Shown here: positions 1-11,360 of the stretch, piece after piece
How positions within the stretch are numbered: the stretch's first letter is position 1
Layout: each line of letters starts with the position of its first letter
DNA from: Zoogloea dura
Lineage (GTDB): Bacteria > Pseudomonadota > Gammaproteobacteria > Burkholderiales > Rhodocyclaceae
Assembly: GCF_012927165.1 (NCBI RefSeq)
Contig: NZ_JABBGA010000016.1
Coordinates: forward strand, 57,152 to 121,151
Reading direction: 5' to 3'
DNA: 64,000 nucleotides
Program-made: the position numbers and the translations under genes
Notes under the pieces: model-generated
Database searches by the model: none
Seen by the model: the letters and a program-made list of their open reading frames with translations, nothing else
Told to the model about the DNA's origin: nothing

Positions 1-4
1 CCCC

Positions 5-2584
<2,580 letters not shown>

Positions 2585-2610
2585 GCATCGCCTGACCGTT
2601 GCCCCTTCAC

Positions 2611-2643
2611 CGGGCCCGCCGCGAGGTGGGCCCGTGTCTTTCT
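2611..2643 (+). terminator. Rho-independent-like terminator after clpB
   Basis: A 10-bp stem (2611-2620 with 2625-2634, one G-T pair) with a GCGA tetraloop is followed by a T-rich run. It lies 27 bases after the clpB stop and before the convergent MFS gene. Confidence 0.6.
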
Positions 2644-2665
2644 GGGCGGCCTGGAATGCCGACGG

Positions 2666-3874
2666 TCAGGCCAGCGCGACGCGATGCCCGGGCCGGAAGC
2701 CATGCGCCCTGGCCGACCACACGATGATCCACCCCAGGAGGGCCAAGGCCATCAACGCCCAAGGCAGCGACAAGGGCCCTGACCGCTCCAGCAGTACGCC
2801 ACCCACGATGCCCCCACCTGCGACGGCCAGGTTGAAGATCGTCACCAACATGGATTGCGCCACATCGGCCCCATCCCCTGCGGTATCGGCCAAGGCGGTC
2901 TGCAACAGGGTCGGCGCTCCGCCAAAGGTCAGCCCCCAAGCCGCAATGCCGGCGAGCATCAGCATCGGTGATGTCGTGGACAGCCCCAGCAGCAGGGCCG
3001 CAACGGCGAACAGGGCGAGGCTCGACAGCGTCAGCGCGCGCAGCCAGCGATCCACCCACAGACCGGTCATCCAGATCCCGACGATGGAAGCCAGGCCGAA
3101 CAACAGCAAGACCGCATCAATCCGGTGCCCCACTCCAATGGAGGTCAGAAACGGGGCAATGTAGGTGTAAAGGATGTTGTGCGCCAAGATCCACGCGAAC
3201 AGTGCGAGCAGCACGGGACGGACGCCCGGCATCGTGGCGATGCGGTGGATGGACATGCGCCGCTGCGCCGGCTGTCCCGCAAAATCCGGCACGGCCAGCC
3301 GTGTCCAGACACACAGCAGCAGTGACAAGAGCGAGATGATCCAGAACACGCCACGCCAATCGACCAGCGTGCCCAACCAGGTCCCCAAGGGCACGCCGAT
3401 GCAGAGCGCGACGGGCTGACCCACGCCGGCCAGTGCCAGAGCCCTGCCTTGCAGGTGGGATGGCACCATGCGCCGTGCGTATCCGGCCAGCAGTCCCCAC
3501 ACTACGCCCGCTCCCATGCCGGCGAAAAAGCGTGCTGCCAGCGTCAGCCCGTAATGGGAGGACATGGCCGTGACCGTGTTGAACACCAGCAGGCAGCCAA
3601 TGGCAAGCAAGAAGAGGGGGCGTCGGTTCCAGCTGCGGGTGGCGGTGATGACCGGGATGGCTGCAAGTACCGATCCGAGGGCGTACGACGTAACAAGTTG
3701 GCCGGCCAGCGCCTCCGAAATACCCAGCCCTTGCCCAATCTGCGGCAGCAGGCCGGCAGGCATGGTTTCGGTCATGATGGCGAGAAAGCCCGCCATGGTG
3801 AATGCCAGGAGTTTCCAGACTGGCAGATTCGAATGTTCCGCCGGTCCGGCCGGCGTGTTTTCATGAGTGCTCAT
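2666..3874 (-). CDS. MFS transporter, drug/sugar-efflux type
   Basis: This 402-residue protein has about 12 hydrophobic segments and the length of a 12-TM major facilitator exporter. The first helix contains MTETMPAGLLPQIGQGLG, and a loop motif after TM2 (ITATRSWNRRPL) matches the motif-A region of the arabinose-efflux/YdhP/AraJ group. The start is the ATG at 3874, preceded by AGGAG. It lies 21 bases after the oxidoreductase stop on the same strand, so the two probably share an mRNA controlled by the TetR-type repressor upstream. The substrate is not predictable from sequence. Confidence 0.85.
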   Translation of the reverse strand: MSTHENTPAGPAEHSNLPVWKLLAFTMAGFLAIMTETMPAGLLPQIGQGLGISEALAGQLVTSYALGSVLAAIPVITATRSWNRRPLFLLAIGCLLVFNTVTAMSSHYGLTLAARFFAGMGAGVVWGLLAGYARRMVPSHLQGRALALAGVGQPVALCIGVPLGTWLGTLVDWRGVFWIISLLSLLLCVWTRLAVPDFAGQPAQRRMSIHRIATMPGVRPVLLALFAWILAHNILYTYIAPFLTSIGVGHRIDAVLLLFGLASIVGIWMTGLWVDRWLRALTLSSLALFAVAALLLGLSTTSPMLMLAGIAAWGLTFGGAPTLLQTALADTAGDGADVAQSMLVTIFNLAVAGGGIVGGVLLERSGPLSLPWALMALALLGWIIVWSARAHGFRPGHRVALA

Positions 3875-3895
3875 GGGTGATCGCTCCTGGTGTAT

Positions 3896-4759
3896 TCAGG
3901 CAAGGTAGGACGCGGCCATGTCTTTGTCGCCGTGCCCGGCAGCCAAGGCGCGTTCGAAGCGAGACAGGCCCGCTTGCGCCAGATCCAGCCTCACGCCGGC
4001 TTGACTGGCGGCTGCGACTACCAGCCGCGCATCCTTGGTCGCATTGGTAATGGAGAAGCTGGTGGCATAGCTGTCGGCCAGGATGGCTGCGGCCTTGGTC
4101 TGAAAGTAGCCGTTGTCCATCGGCCCGCCGGTGACCACATCCACCACAAGTGCCGGATCAATGCCCAGCCCCTTGGCGAGTGCCAGGCTTTCCGCCAGCC
4201 CGTGGTTCAGCGCAAACGCCCAGTTGTTGAGTGCAAGCTTCAGACGGCTGCTGGCGCCCGGCCGCTCCGACACCCAAACGGTGCGCTTGCCGATCGCATC
4301 GAAAACAGGCTGCACGCTCTCCCGCCGCGCCAACGGGCCGGATGCCAGAACGATCAGTTGTGCCGACTCCGCCGGCTGGCGGGTGCCCTGCACCGGCGCA
4401 TCGTAGAACGCGAGCCCCCACTGTTCTGCCAGGGCAGCCAGCGTCGCGATGGCTTCGATCCCGACCGTGCTCAATTGCAGCCAGATGGCGCCCTGACGCA
4501 AGGCGGGTGCAGCGGCCTGCATGGTCTCCTGGACGCTGGTGCCATCCTTGAGCACCGTCATGATGATGTCCGCATCCTGCACGGCATCCGCCGGGCTGCT
4601 GCATGCATGGACACGCCCTGCCGCCGGCGTTTGGGCCTTGGCGGCCGTGCGATTCCAGGTGCGCACCATAAACCCGCGCTCATGGAGATTGCGTGCAATG
4701 GGGGCTCCGATCAATCCGGTGCCAAGAACGGCCACGGTGGCCCCTTTTTCTATGCTCAT
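3896..4759 (-). CDS. NAD(P)-dependent 3-hydroxyisobutyrate-dehydrogenase-like oxidoreductase
   Basis: This 287-residue member of the beta-hydroxyacid dehydrogenase family has a Rossmann fingerprint VLGTGLIG at residues 11-18. The substrate segment DAPVQGTRQPAESAQL starts at 120, and the catalytic lysine and asparagine are in KLALNN (K174, N178-179). The reading frame extends upstream to 4852, but the ATG at 4759 is preferred because AAAGGA precedes it and the Rossmann strand then begins at the usual distance. The operator palindrome 4781-4798 lies 22 bases upstream. It is first in a two-gene unit with the MFS exporter. Family members reduce or oxidise small beta-hydroxyacids or imines; the actual substrate is unknown. 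Confidence 0.85.
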   Translation of the reverse strand: MSIEKGATVAVLGTGLIGAPIARNLHERGFMVRTWNRTAAKAQTPAAGRVHACSSPADAVQDADIIMTVLKDGTSVQETMQAAAPALRQGAIWLQLSTVGIEAIATLAALAEQWGLAFYDAPVQGTRQPAESAQLIVLASGPLARRESVQPVFDAIGKRTVWVSERPGASSRLKLALNNWAFALNHGLAESLALAKGLGIDPALVVDVVTGGPMDNGYFQTKAAAILADSYATSFSITNATKDARLVVAAASQAGVRLDLAQAGLSRFERALAAGHGDKDMAASYLA

Positions 4760-4780
4760 GGGAATTCCTTTCTGAGTTTT

Positions 4781-4798
4781 TTGGAACGATCGTTCCAA
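4781..4798. promoter_or_regulatory. Palindromic TetR-type operator, copy 1
   Basis: TTGGAACGATCGTTCCAA is a perfect 18-bp palindrome between the TetR gene and the oxidoreductase start. A nearly identical copy precedes the TetR gene itself, so it is probably that repressor's binding site. Confidence 0.8.
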
Positions 4799-4855
4799 AA
4801 TTGGGCAAATAAAAACCCGACACCTGCGCATAGGCGCAATGGCTTCGGGCAAGAA

Positions 4856-5437
4856 TCACAAAGTGCCGAGTGCCACCTCGATCACGTCCATCAGGCACTG
4901 GCGGCGCTGCGCTACAGGACTGCCTTTGCCCAGCACCCGCATGCCCTGGATCGAGTTTACAAAGAAGCTCGCCAGGGCACGCGGGCTATGGTGCGTGGTG
5001 ATTTCCCCAGCTTGCAGCCCGCGCTGGATCAGCTTTTCCAGTGCATCCTGCAATCGCTGGAAGTTGTGAGCAACCAGTTCGGCCACGGCTTTGTCGTGTG
5101 CTGCGAGTTCCAGCGAGGCATTCGCCACCAGACAGCCGCGTTGCTGCGGATCGCCCAGTTCGCTCTCCGCCACGCGCATCAGCAGTTGGCGGATCAGTTC
5201 CTGCGGCAGACCCGGGCCGGACAGCAACTCCACATTGGCAGTCGTTATCGCCGAATAGCGCCGCAGTGCCTGCTCATACAGTCCCTGCTTGCTCTCGAAA
5301 GTGCTGTAAAGGCTGCTGCGCGACAGACCTGTTCCTTTCACCAGATCCTGCACCGAGGTCGCCGCATAGCCGCGTTGCCAGAACACCTGCATGGCGGCAT
5401 CAGCAATCTCGTCTGGCTCGAATTCCTTGGTACGCAT
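4856..5437 (-). CDS. TetR/AcrR family transcriptional regulator
   Basis: The protein has 193 residues. The N-terminal helix-turn-helix is seen in IADAAMQVFWQRGYAATSVQ and the recognition helix in TGLSRSSLYSTFESKQGLY, within the first 60 residues. The C-terminal half is a ligand-binding domain with no clear substrate clue. It is transcribed leftward ahead of the oxidoreductase and MFS genes. Matching palindromes lie in front of it (5451-5468) and in front of the oxidoreductase (4781-4798), which indicates autoregulation plus repression of the two-gene unit. Confidence 0.9.
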   Translation of the reverse strand: MRTKEFEPDEIADAAMQVFWQRGYAATSVQDLVKGTGLSRSSLYSTFESKQGLYEQALRRYSAITTANVELLSGPGLPQELIRQLLMRVAESELGDPQQRGCLVANASLELAAHDKAVAELVAHNFQRLQDALEKLIQRGLQAGEITTHHSPRALASFFVNSIQGMRVLGKGSPVAQRRQCLMDVIEVALGTL

Positions 5438-5450
5438 GGCGGATTACGAA

Positions 5451-5468
5451 TTGGAATGATCGTTCCGT
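5451..5468. promoter_or_regulatory. Palindromic TetR-type operator, copy 2
   Basis: TTGGAATGATCGTTCCGT matches copy 1 (4781-4798) at 15 of 18 positions. It begins 14 bases upstream of the TetR start codon, where a bound repressor would block its own promoter. Confidence 0.75.
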
Positions 5469-5567
5469 TAATGTACGCCCGGTATCTTCAAGCCGTCAAG
5501 TCAGTGAGAGCGCCATCCAAAGGGCTTGCTGGATGGCGGAGACGACCGCCTTGCGCCGGGGCCTCTT

Positions 5568-7295
5568 TCAGCCGGTCCTACCCGAGCGCTTGTCGCTGCG
5601 GTACTGGAACTGCCCCCGACGCAGCTTGAGCAGTCGCGCTGCGGCGGACAGGTTGCCGCCGCTGCGTTCCAGGGCGGCGTCGATGAGCAGGGATTCGACT
5701 TCGTCCAGGGACAGCCCGGCATCCAGGATGCCGTCGATGAGGCGTGACGGCGGTGCCGCCGGAGAGGCCGCGGCGGCTGGCGCCGAACCGTGCGCGGCGG
5801 CCGGTGGGTCTGCCGGGGCGAAGGTGTTGGGCACCTGTTCCCCGCCCGAGAACAGGTGCTCGACATCAATGCTGCCGTGGTCTTCGGCGAGGATGACGGC
5901 ACGTTCGATGATGTTCTCGAGCTCCCGGATGTTGCCCGGCCAGTCGTAGGCCCGCAGCTTCTCGCTGGCGTTCTGGGTGAGGCCGGCAATGTGCTTGGCG
6001 AAGCGGCCGGCGTAGCGCTTGACGAAGGCGTCCACCAGTAGCGGGATGTCCTCCAGGCGCTCCCGCAGGGGCGGGATCTTGACCGGGAAGACGTTAAGGC
6101 GGAAGAACAGATCCTCGCGGAAGCGCCCGGCCTCGACCTCGCTGCGCAGATCCCGGTTGGTGGCGGCGATGATGCGAACATCCACCTGGCGCAGCTGGGT
6201 GTCGCCGACCCGCTCCAGTTCGCCTTCCTGCAGGACCCGCAGCAGCTTGCCCTGGGCGTGCAGGGGCAGGCTGCTGATCTCGTCCAGGAACAGGGTGCCG
6301 CCGCTGGCCCGCTCGAAGCGCCCCGGCCGTGACACAGTGGCGCCGGTGAAGGCACCTTTCTCCACCCCGAACAGCTCCGCCTCGACCAGCTCGTGGGGGA
6401 TGGCCGCGCAGTTGATCGACACAAAGGGCTTGCCGGTGCGCGGGCCGATGGCGTGCAGGGCCTTGGAGAAGCGCTCCTTGCCGACGCCGCTCTCCCCGGT
6501 GAGCAGCACCGTGGCGTCGGTGGGGGCGACCCGCTTGATCAGGTAGGCCACCGTGTTGAAGCTGCTGGAGGCGCCGATCAGGTCGGGCAGGCTGCGGTTG
6601 ACCTCCGTGTCGCCGGCCGCGGGGGCGCTGCGCGTCCCGCGCCGCTTGGGGACGGTGACGAAGTCCTCCACCTGCAGGAAGCGCAGATGGGCCTCCGCGT
6701 CATCGCATTCCTCCAGGGGCTGGCCGATGACCCGGCAGCGGGCATGGCCCATGGCCACGCATTCGATCTCCCGCCACAGGATGGGCCGCCCCATCAGGGC
6801 CGTGGTGAAGCCGGTGGCGTAGCCGGTCATCATCCAGCAGGCGGGCGAGCCGCTGATGCCCGCCTGCTTGAGATGCACCTCCGCCTCCCAGGACGACTCC
6901 CAGTAGTAGTCGCTCCAGAAGTCCCCGGTCTCCAGGTTGAACTGGACGTGATCGACCGCTTGGTTGCGCACGAAGCCTTCCATTTCGCGCAGACGCGGGC
7001 CGTAGGCCAGGATGCGTTCGAGTTCGCCTTTCTCCGAGGCGTGCAGGTGGCGAGCGTCCTCCATGCCCTGCTGGTAGCCCAGGCGGGTGAACAACTCGCG
7101 GGTCCGCTCTAGGCCGAGGCGCTCGATCAGCTCCTGGCGCAGCGCCGCCAGCGTGAAGCCGTGCATCAGCAGCATGCGCTGGTCGAACAGCAGGATCTGG
7201 CCGCTGTCCGGCGCAAAGCGCACGTACTTGGAGATCGCGTTGTCATCGACTTCCCGGGGGATGGAGGTCAGGCGCCGGGGGCGGGGTTCGCTCAT
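5568..7295 (-). CDS. XylR/DmpR-type sigma-54-dependent activator
   Basis: This 575-residue activator has the order XylR-N sensory domain (about 20-120), V4R domain (about 140-200), AAA+ domain and Fis-type helix-turn-helix. Walker A is GESGVGKE (267-274), the sigma-54 contact loop is GAFTGA (314-319), and Walker B is GTLFLDE (333-339). C153, E176, C179 and C187 reproduce the spacing of the zinc ligands known in MopR (C155, E178, C181, C189). W132 matches the MopR pocket tryptophan. The segment that reads GPxLHxLEG in phenol sensors is GPRLREMEG here, so the phenol-contacting His is replaced by Arg103. It is divergent from the Rieske oxygenase operon and probably activates it. Confidence 0.93.
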   Translation of the reverse strand: MSEPRPRRLTSIPREVDDNAISKYVRFAPDSGQILLFDQRMLLMHGFTLAALRQELIERLGLERTRELFTRLGYQQGMEDARHLHASEKGELERILAYGPRLREMEGFVRNQAVDHVQFNLETGDFWSDYYWESSWEAEVHLKQAGISGSPACWMMTGYATGFTTALMGRPILWREIECVAMGHARCRVIGQPLEECDDAEAHLRFLQVEDFVTVPKRRGTRSAPAAGDTEVNRSLPDLIGASSSFNTVAYLIKRVAPTDATVLLTGESGVGKERFSKALHAIGPRTGKPFVSINCAAIPHELVEAELFGVEKGAFTGATVSRPGRFERASGGTLFLDEISSLPLHAQGKLLRVLQEGELERVGDTQLRQVDVRIIAATNRDLRSEVEAGRFREDLFFRLNVFPVKIPPLRERLEDIPLLVDAFVKRYAGRFAKHIAGLTQNASEKLRAYDWPGNIRELENIIERAVILAEDHGSIDVEHLFSGGEQVPNTFAPADPPAAAHGSAPAAAASPAAPPSRLIDGILDAGLSLDEVESLLIDAALERSGGNLSAAARLLKLRRGQFQYRSDKRSGRTG

Positions 7296-7340
7296 GCCGT
7301 CTCGATGTGTCTGCTGTTATTGAAAAGAAGAAAATTGCTG

Positions 7341-7367
7341 TTTTCAGAAAATATTAATTTTTGAAAA
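7341..7367. promoter_or_regulatory. Candidate upstream activator sequence
   Basis: This 27-bp inverted repeat has outer arms TTTTCA and TGAAAA, with 11 of 13 base pairs symmetrical about position 7354. It lies about 80-105 bases upstream of the -24 element at 7447. That is the usual placement for binding sites of XylR/DmpR-like activators. Confidence 0.6.
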
Positions 7368-7446
7368 GAATAACGCGTTGGCGTTCAAATTACGCGTGAA
7401 AAACAGTTTTATTTATAAATCAATAGATTGCAGTTATCGATCGAGC

Positions 7447-7461
7447 TGGCACAGCTGTTGC
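7447..7461 (+). promoter_or_regulatory. Sigma-54 (-24/-12) promoter
   Basis: TGGCAC at 7447-7452, five bases, then TTGC at 7458-7461 matches the RpoN consensus exactly, including the GG-N10-GC spacing. Transcription should begin near 7472, about 50 bases before the reductase start codon. Confidence 0.88.
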
Positions 7462-7523
7462 GATATGGGGAACAGGAGAGCCCGAAGCGGCCCGTCGCTG
7501 AAACCACCCCAAGGAGACACCCT

Positions 7524-8495
7524 GTGCAGTCCAGCCCCTCGTCCATGTTTGCCGTTCGCGTCCACCAGAAGATCGAGCTGGCCGTGGATATCGTCAGCCT
7601 GATCCTGGTTCCGGAAGACGGCCGGATCCTGCCGCCCCATGCGGCGGGCGCCCATATCGACCTTCAACTGCCCAACTGCATGCTGCGGCAATACTCCCTG
7701 TGCCGCGCCTATACCGGCGGGCAGGACCTCGAGATCGCCATCCTGCGTGATCCGGCCGGGCGGGGCGGCTCGGCCTGTGCCCACAGGGATGTCGAAGTGG
7801 GCAGCCGCCTGCTGGTCGGGGCACCGCGCAACCTGTTCCCACTGGTGCCGGCGGCCCGTTCCGTGCTGCTGGCGGGGGGCATCGGCATCACCCCTATCCT
7901 GGCGATGGCCGAGGAGCTCCACGGGCAGGGGCGGGAGTTCGAACTGCATTACTGCGCCCGTTCTGCCGACAGGGCGGCGTATCGGGATGAGCTGGGCCGG
8001 GCCGCCTTTGCCGAACGGGTCCGCCTGCACTTTGACGACGCGCCGGCCTCACCGCGTTTCGATGCTGCCCGGGCCTTGGGCGCGCCGGCCGCCGATCGGC
8101 ATCTCTACGTGTGCGGTCCGGAAGGCTTCATCCGCCATGTGCTCCAGGTGGCGGCCGACCTGGGCTGGGACCCGGCCTGCATCCACTTCGAACACTTTTC
8201 CGGCGCTGCCGCCCCGGCACCGGACGACGGTGCCTTCGAGCTCCGCCTGGCCCGGCGCGGCATCCGCGTGCCTGTCCCGGTCGGCGTGTCGGCGGCCCAG
8301 GCCCTGCTCGACCACGGCATCGAGATTGCCCTGTCCTGCGAGCAGGGCGTCTGCGGTGCCTGTGTCCTGCCGGTGCTGGAGGGCATCCCCGAGCATCGCG
8401 ACGTCTTTCTCAGCAGCGCCGAGAAGGCCGCCAACCGCTGCTTCACGCCCTGCTGCTCGCGGGCCGCCACGCCCCACCTGCTCATCGACTTGTAA
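7524..8495 (+). CDS. VanB/phthalate dioxygenase reductase-type ferredoxin reductase
   Basis: This 323-residue class IA reductase would pass electrons from NAD(P)H through FMN to a [2Fe-2S] cluster and on to the Rieske oxygenase encoded next. The flavin motif RQYSLCRAY is followed by a nucleotide-binding LLAGGIGITPILAMAEEL. The plant-type ferredoxin domain is at the C-terminus, with Cys272, Cys277, Cys280 and a final cysteine near 310. The frame is open from 7428, but GTG at 7524 is preferred because AAGGAGA lies just before it. It is the first gene after the sigma-54 promoter. Confidence 0.9.
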   Translation: MQSSPSSMFAVRVHQKIELAVDIVSLILVPEDGRILPPHAAGAHIDLQLPNCMLRQYSLCRAYTGGQDLEIAILRDPAGRGGSACAHRDVEVGSRLLVGAPRNLFPLVPAARSVLLAGGIGITPILAMAEELHGQGREFELHYCARSADRAAYRDELGRAAFAERVRLHFDDAPASPRFDAARALGAPAADRHLYVCGPEGFIRHVLQVAADLGWDPACIHFEHFSGAAAPAPDDGAFELRLARRGIRVPVPVGVSAAQALLDHGIEIALSCEQGVCGACVLPVLEGIPEHRDVFLSSAEKAANRCFTPCCSRAATPHLLIDL

Positions 8496-8566
8496 TTGCG
8501 ACGGCCCGCGCCGCCGCATTTCCCCGCCAGGCATCCCGCCTGGCAACCACCCCCAGGAGAAAAACA

Positions 8567-9667
8567 ATGGAGACATCCAGGAGCGTCAGCTTTCTGAAAA
8601 ACGCCTGGTACGTAGCAGCCCTGTCCACCGAGGTCGGGCCCGACGGCGTGTTTGCGCGCAAGCTGCTCAATACGCCGGTACTCATCTACCGCAAGCAGGA
8701 CGGCACGCCGGTGGCGATGCTCGACCGCTGCCCCCACCGCTTCGTGCCCCTCAGCATGGGCTTGCGCCAGGGTGACGACATCGTCTGCAAATACCACGGG
8801 CTCAAGTTCGACTGCAGCGGGGCCTGCAACCGCAACCCCCACGGCAACGGTCACATCCCCCGCGCCGCGCGGGTGCGCACCTACCCGCTGCTGGAGCGCT
8901 TCGGCTTCCTGTGGATCTGGATGGGGGATGGGGCTGCCGACGAATCCCGGCTGCCCGACGTGAGTCCGCTGACCGACGGTCATCCCCACAGCGTCGGCTT
9001 CACCTACATGCACCGCAAGACCTACTACGAACTGATCACCGACAACGTGATGGACCTCAGCCACGTCGATCACCTGCATGGCGAGATCATCTCCACCCGC
9101 GGCCAGCTCACACCCCAGGTGCCCCAGGTGAAGGAGACCGACAACACCGTGGCGACGCGCTGGGAGTGGAAGCAGACCCCGCCGATCTTCATCCTCAATC
9201 AGTTCCTGCCCGAACCCCAGGCGGAAGCCCGGCACTTCGTCGAGGTGAAGTTCATGGCCCCGACCACGGTCCAGCTGCAGATCGGCGCGACCCAGGAGGA
9301 CGTCCCGCTCGACCTGGAGAACTGTGTCGGCCAGTACGACCTGCACACCACCACGCCGGAGAGCGATGGCACCACCCACTACTTCTTTGCCACCCGGCGC
9401 AATCACATCGAGGACGACGCCGACTACAACGCGGCCAAGATCAAGGGCATGCACGACGCCTTCGTCGATGAGGACGGCCCCTTCGTGGACGCCCAGTACG
9501 TGGCGATCGGCAACACCGACCTGCTGAGCCTCAACCCCGTCCTGCTGAGCAGCGATGTGGGAGCGGTGCGGGCCCGGAGGCTCCTGCGCAGCGTGATCGC
9601 CGACGAGGGCAGGGGCGCGCAGCCCGAAGCCGCTGGCACGCAGGCCCACGCGGCCATCCACGCCTGA
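8567..9667 (+). CDS. Rieske non-heme iron oxygenase, VanA/dicamba-monooxygenase type
   Basis: This 366-residue terminal oxygenase has Rieske [2Fe-2S] ligands C55-x-H57 and C74-x2-H77. The catalytic iron site is NVMDLSHVDHLH, with D163 bridging, H166 and H171; the third carboxylate ligand would lie in the C-terminal part. Single-component relatives such as VanA and DdmC demethylate methoxylated aromatics or hydroxylate small rings. The start is ATG at 8567, preceded by AGGAGA. It follows its reductase by 71 bases in the sigma-54-driven operon. The family is clear, but the substrate is not known. Confidence 0.9.
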   Translation: METSRSVSFLKNAWYVAALSTEVGPDGVFARKLLNTPVLIYRKQDGTPVAMLDRCPHRFVPLSMGLRQGDDIVCKYHGLKFDCSGACNRNPHGNGHIPRAARVRTYPLLERFGFLWIWMGDGAADESRLPDVSPLTDGHPHSVGFTYMHRKTYYELITDNVMDLSHVDHLHGEIISTRGQLTPQVPQVKETDNTVATRWEWKQTPPIFILNQFLPEPQAEARHFVEVKFMAPTTVQLQIGATQEDVPLDLENCVGQYDLHTTTPESDGTTHYFFATRRNHIEDDADYNAAKIKGMHDAFVDEDGPFVDAQYVAIGNTDLLSLNPVLLSSDVGAVRARRLLRSVIADEGRGAQPEAAGTQAHAAIHA

Positions 9668-9675
9668 GCCGGGGG

Positions 9676-11328
9676 ATGCCGATCATGCACAAGCACGCTC
9701 TCAAACATGCCGCCGTGCGGGCCTGCGCCGGGATGGCCTTGGCGGCCCCGGCCTTTGCCTTCAATGTCGATACCGGCTCGTCCGACCTCTCCGTGTCCTG
9801 GGACAACACCTTCAAGTACAGCGCCGGCTGGCGCGTGCGCGGAGTGAATCCGGATGTGGCGCCGGCTGGCACCGCCGGCTTCACGCCGCAGATCAACACC
9901 AATGACGGTGACCGCAACTTCAGCCGTGGCCTCATCTCGAACCGGCTCGACATCCTGTCCGAGCTGGGCGTCCGCTACAAGCGTGACAGCGGCTTCCGGC
10001 TCAGCGCGGCGGCCTGGTATGACGACGTGTACCAGCACGACAACGAGCGCAGCGCTGCGGACGCGCCAGGCCTCAACCAGAGCGGTGCCTACGACCGCTT
10101 CAACCGCCACACCCGCATCGCCCACGGCCGCAACGCCGAGCTGCTGGATGCCTTTGCCTACACCCGGCAATCGCTGGGCGACATGAACCTCAACCTGAAG
10201 GCGGGGCGCTTCACCCAGCTCTACGGCGAGAGCCTGTTCTTCGGCAACAACGGCATCGCCGGCGCCCAGACCCCGCTGGACCTGGCCCGGGCCCTGTCGG
10301 TGCCCAACTCGCAGTTCAAGGAGGTGGCGCGGCCGGTCGGCCAGGTGTCGGCCCAGCTCCAGCTCACACCCGACGTGATCGTCGGGGCCTACTACCAGGG
10401 CGAGTGGCGCAAGTCCCGCCTGCCGGCGGCCGGCAGCTATTTCAGCTTTGCCGACTTTGTCGATGACGGCGGCGAAATCCTGTACACCCCCTATGGGCCG
10501 GCCTTGCGCGGGCGGGACATCGAGCCCGGCAATGCAGGGCAGGGCGGGGCGCAGGTCCGCTTCCGCAGCGGCGACACCGAGTACGGCCTGTATGCCGCCA
10601 CCTTCCACGAGAAGCTGCCCCAGTTCTATGCCCGCCTCAATGCCGGCCCGGCCGGGGTGGTGCCGGTGGATTACGTGATGGTCTACGGCCGCAACATCCG
10701 TACCGTGGGCGGCAGCTTCAGCACCCTGGTGGGCGACGCCAACGTGGCCGGCGAGATTTCCTACCGGACCAACATGCCGCTGGTGGCGGCGGGCAGCTTC
10801 GTCTTCCCGATCAACGACCCGGCGGCGGACGGGGGCAGCAACGCCCGCTTCCCGAAGGGCGACACCTTGCACATGAACCTGTCGACAATCAGCGTGCTGG
10901 GGGCCAACGCCCTGTGGGACGGCGCGTCCTTCGTGGGCGAGTTCGCCTTCAACCGCCGCCTGCGGGTCACCGACAACCCGGCGGCGCTGGACCCTAACGC
11001 CACCCGGGACGCCGGGGCGATCCAGTTCGTGTTCACCCCGGAGTACTTCCAGGTGCTGCCGGAAACCGATCTGCAGATCCCGATCGGTGTGAGCTACGGC
11101 CTGTTTGGCCGCTCGTCGGTGAATGGCGTGCTGTTCCCCGCGGAGAACGGCGGCAGCCTGAGCGTCGGGGCCAAGGCGGTGTACCAGAAGGCCTGGCATG
11201 TCAGCCTCAACTACACCCACTACGTCGGCACGGCCGGATCGGTCGCCACACCGGCCGGCCTCAACTCCTACCAGAACTTCCACGGTGACCGCGACTTCGT
11301 GTCGCTGTCGGTGCAGCGCGCCTTCTGA
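9676..11328 (+). CDS. DUF1302 family exported protein
   Basis: This protein of about 550 residues has a signal peptide ending near APAFA and many alternating amphipathic strands, with a C-terminal aromatic residue (VQRAF) as in outer-membrane barrels. It resembles DUF1302 proteins, which regularly pair with DUF1329 partners and occur near catabolic genes for hydrophobic substrates. The in-frame ATG at 9685 has better spacing from GGGGG than the ATG at 9676 and is a credible alternative start. Its place in the Rieske operon suggests a role in substrate uptake or delivery; that role is inferred. Confidence 0.8.
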   Translation: MPIMHKHALKHAAVRACAGMALAAPAFAFNVDTGSSDLSVSWDNTFKYSAGWRVRGVNPDVAPAGTAGFTPQINTNDGDRNFSRGLISNRLDILSELGVRYKRDSGFRLSAAAWYDDVYQHDNERSAADAPGLNQSGAYDRFNRHTRIAHGRNAELLDAFAYTRQSLGDMNLNLKAGRFTQLYGESLFFGNNGIAGAQTPLDLARALSVPNSQFKEVARPVGQVSAQLQLTPDVIVGAYYQGEWRKSRLPAAGSYFSFADFVDDGGEILYTPYGPALRGRDIEPGNAGQGGAQVRFRSGDTEYGLYAATFHEKLPQFYARLNAGPAGVVPVDYVMVYGRNIRTVGGSFSTLVGDANVAGEISYRTNMPLVAAGSFVFPINDPAADGGSNARFPKGDTLHMNLSTISVLGANALWDGASFVGEFAFNRRLRVTDNPAALDPNATRDAGAIQFVFTPEYFQVLPETDLQIPIGVSYGLFGRSSVNGVLFPAENGGSLSVGAKAVYQKAWHVSLNYTHYVGTAGSVATPAGLNSYQNFHGDRDFVSLSVQRAF

Positions 11329-11360
11329 TCGCCCATCAGCCCCCAAAGAGGAATCCCAAC

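Noticed and set aside
7384..7400. Second upstream activator site (TTCA...TGAA)
   Set aside because: Only four bases per arm are symmetrical, so it could be chance in this AT-rich stretch.
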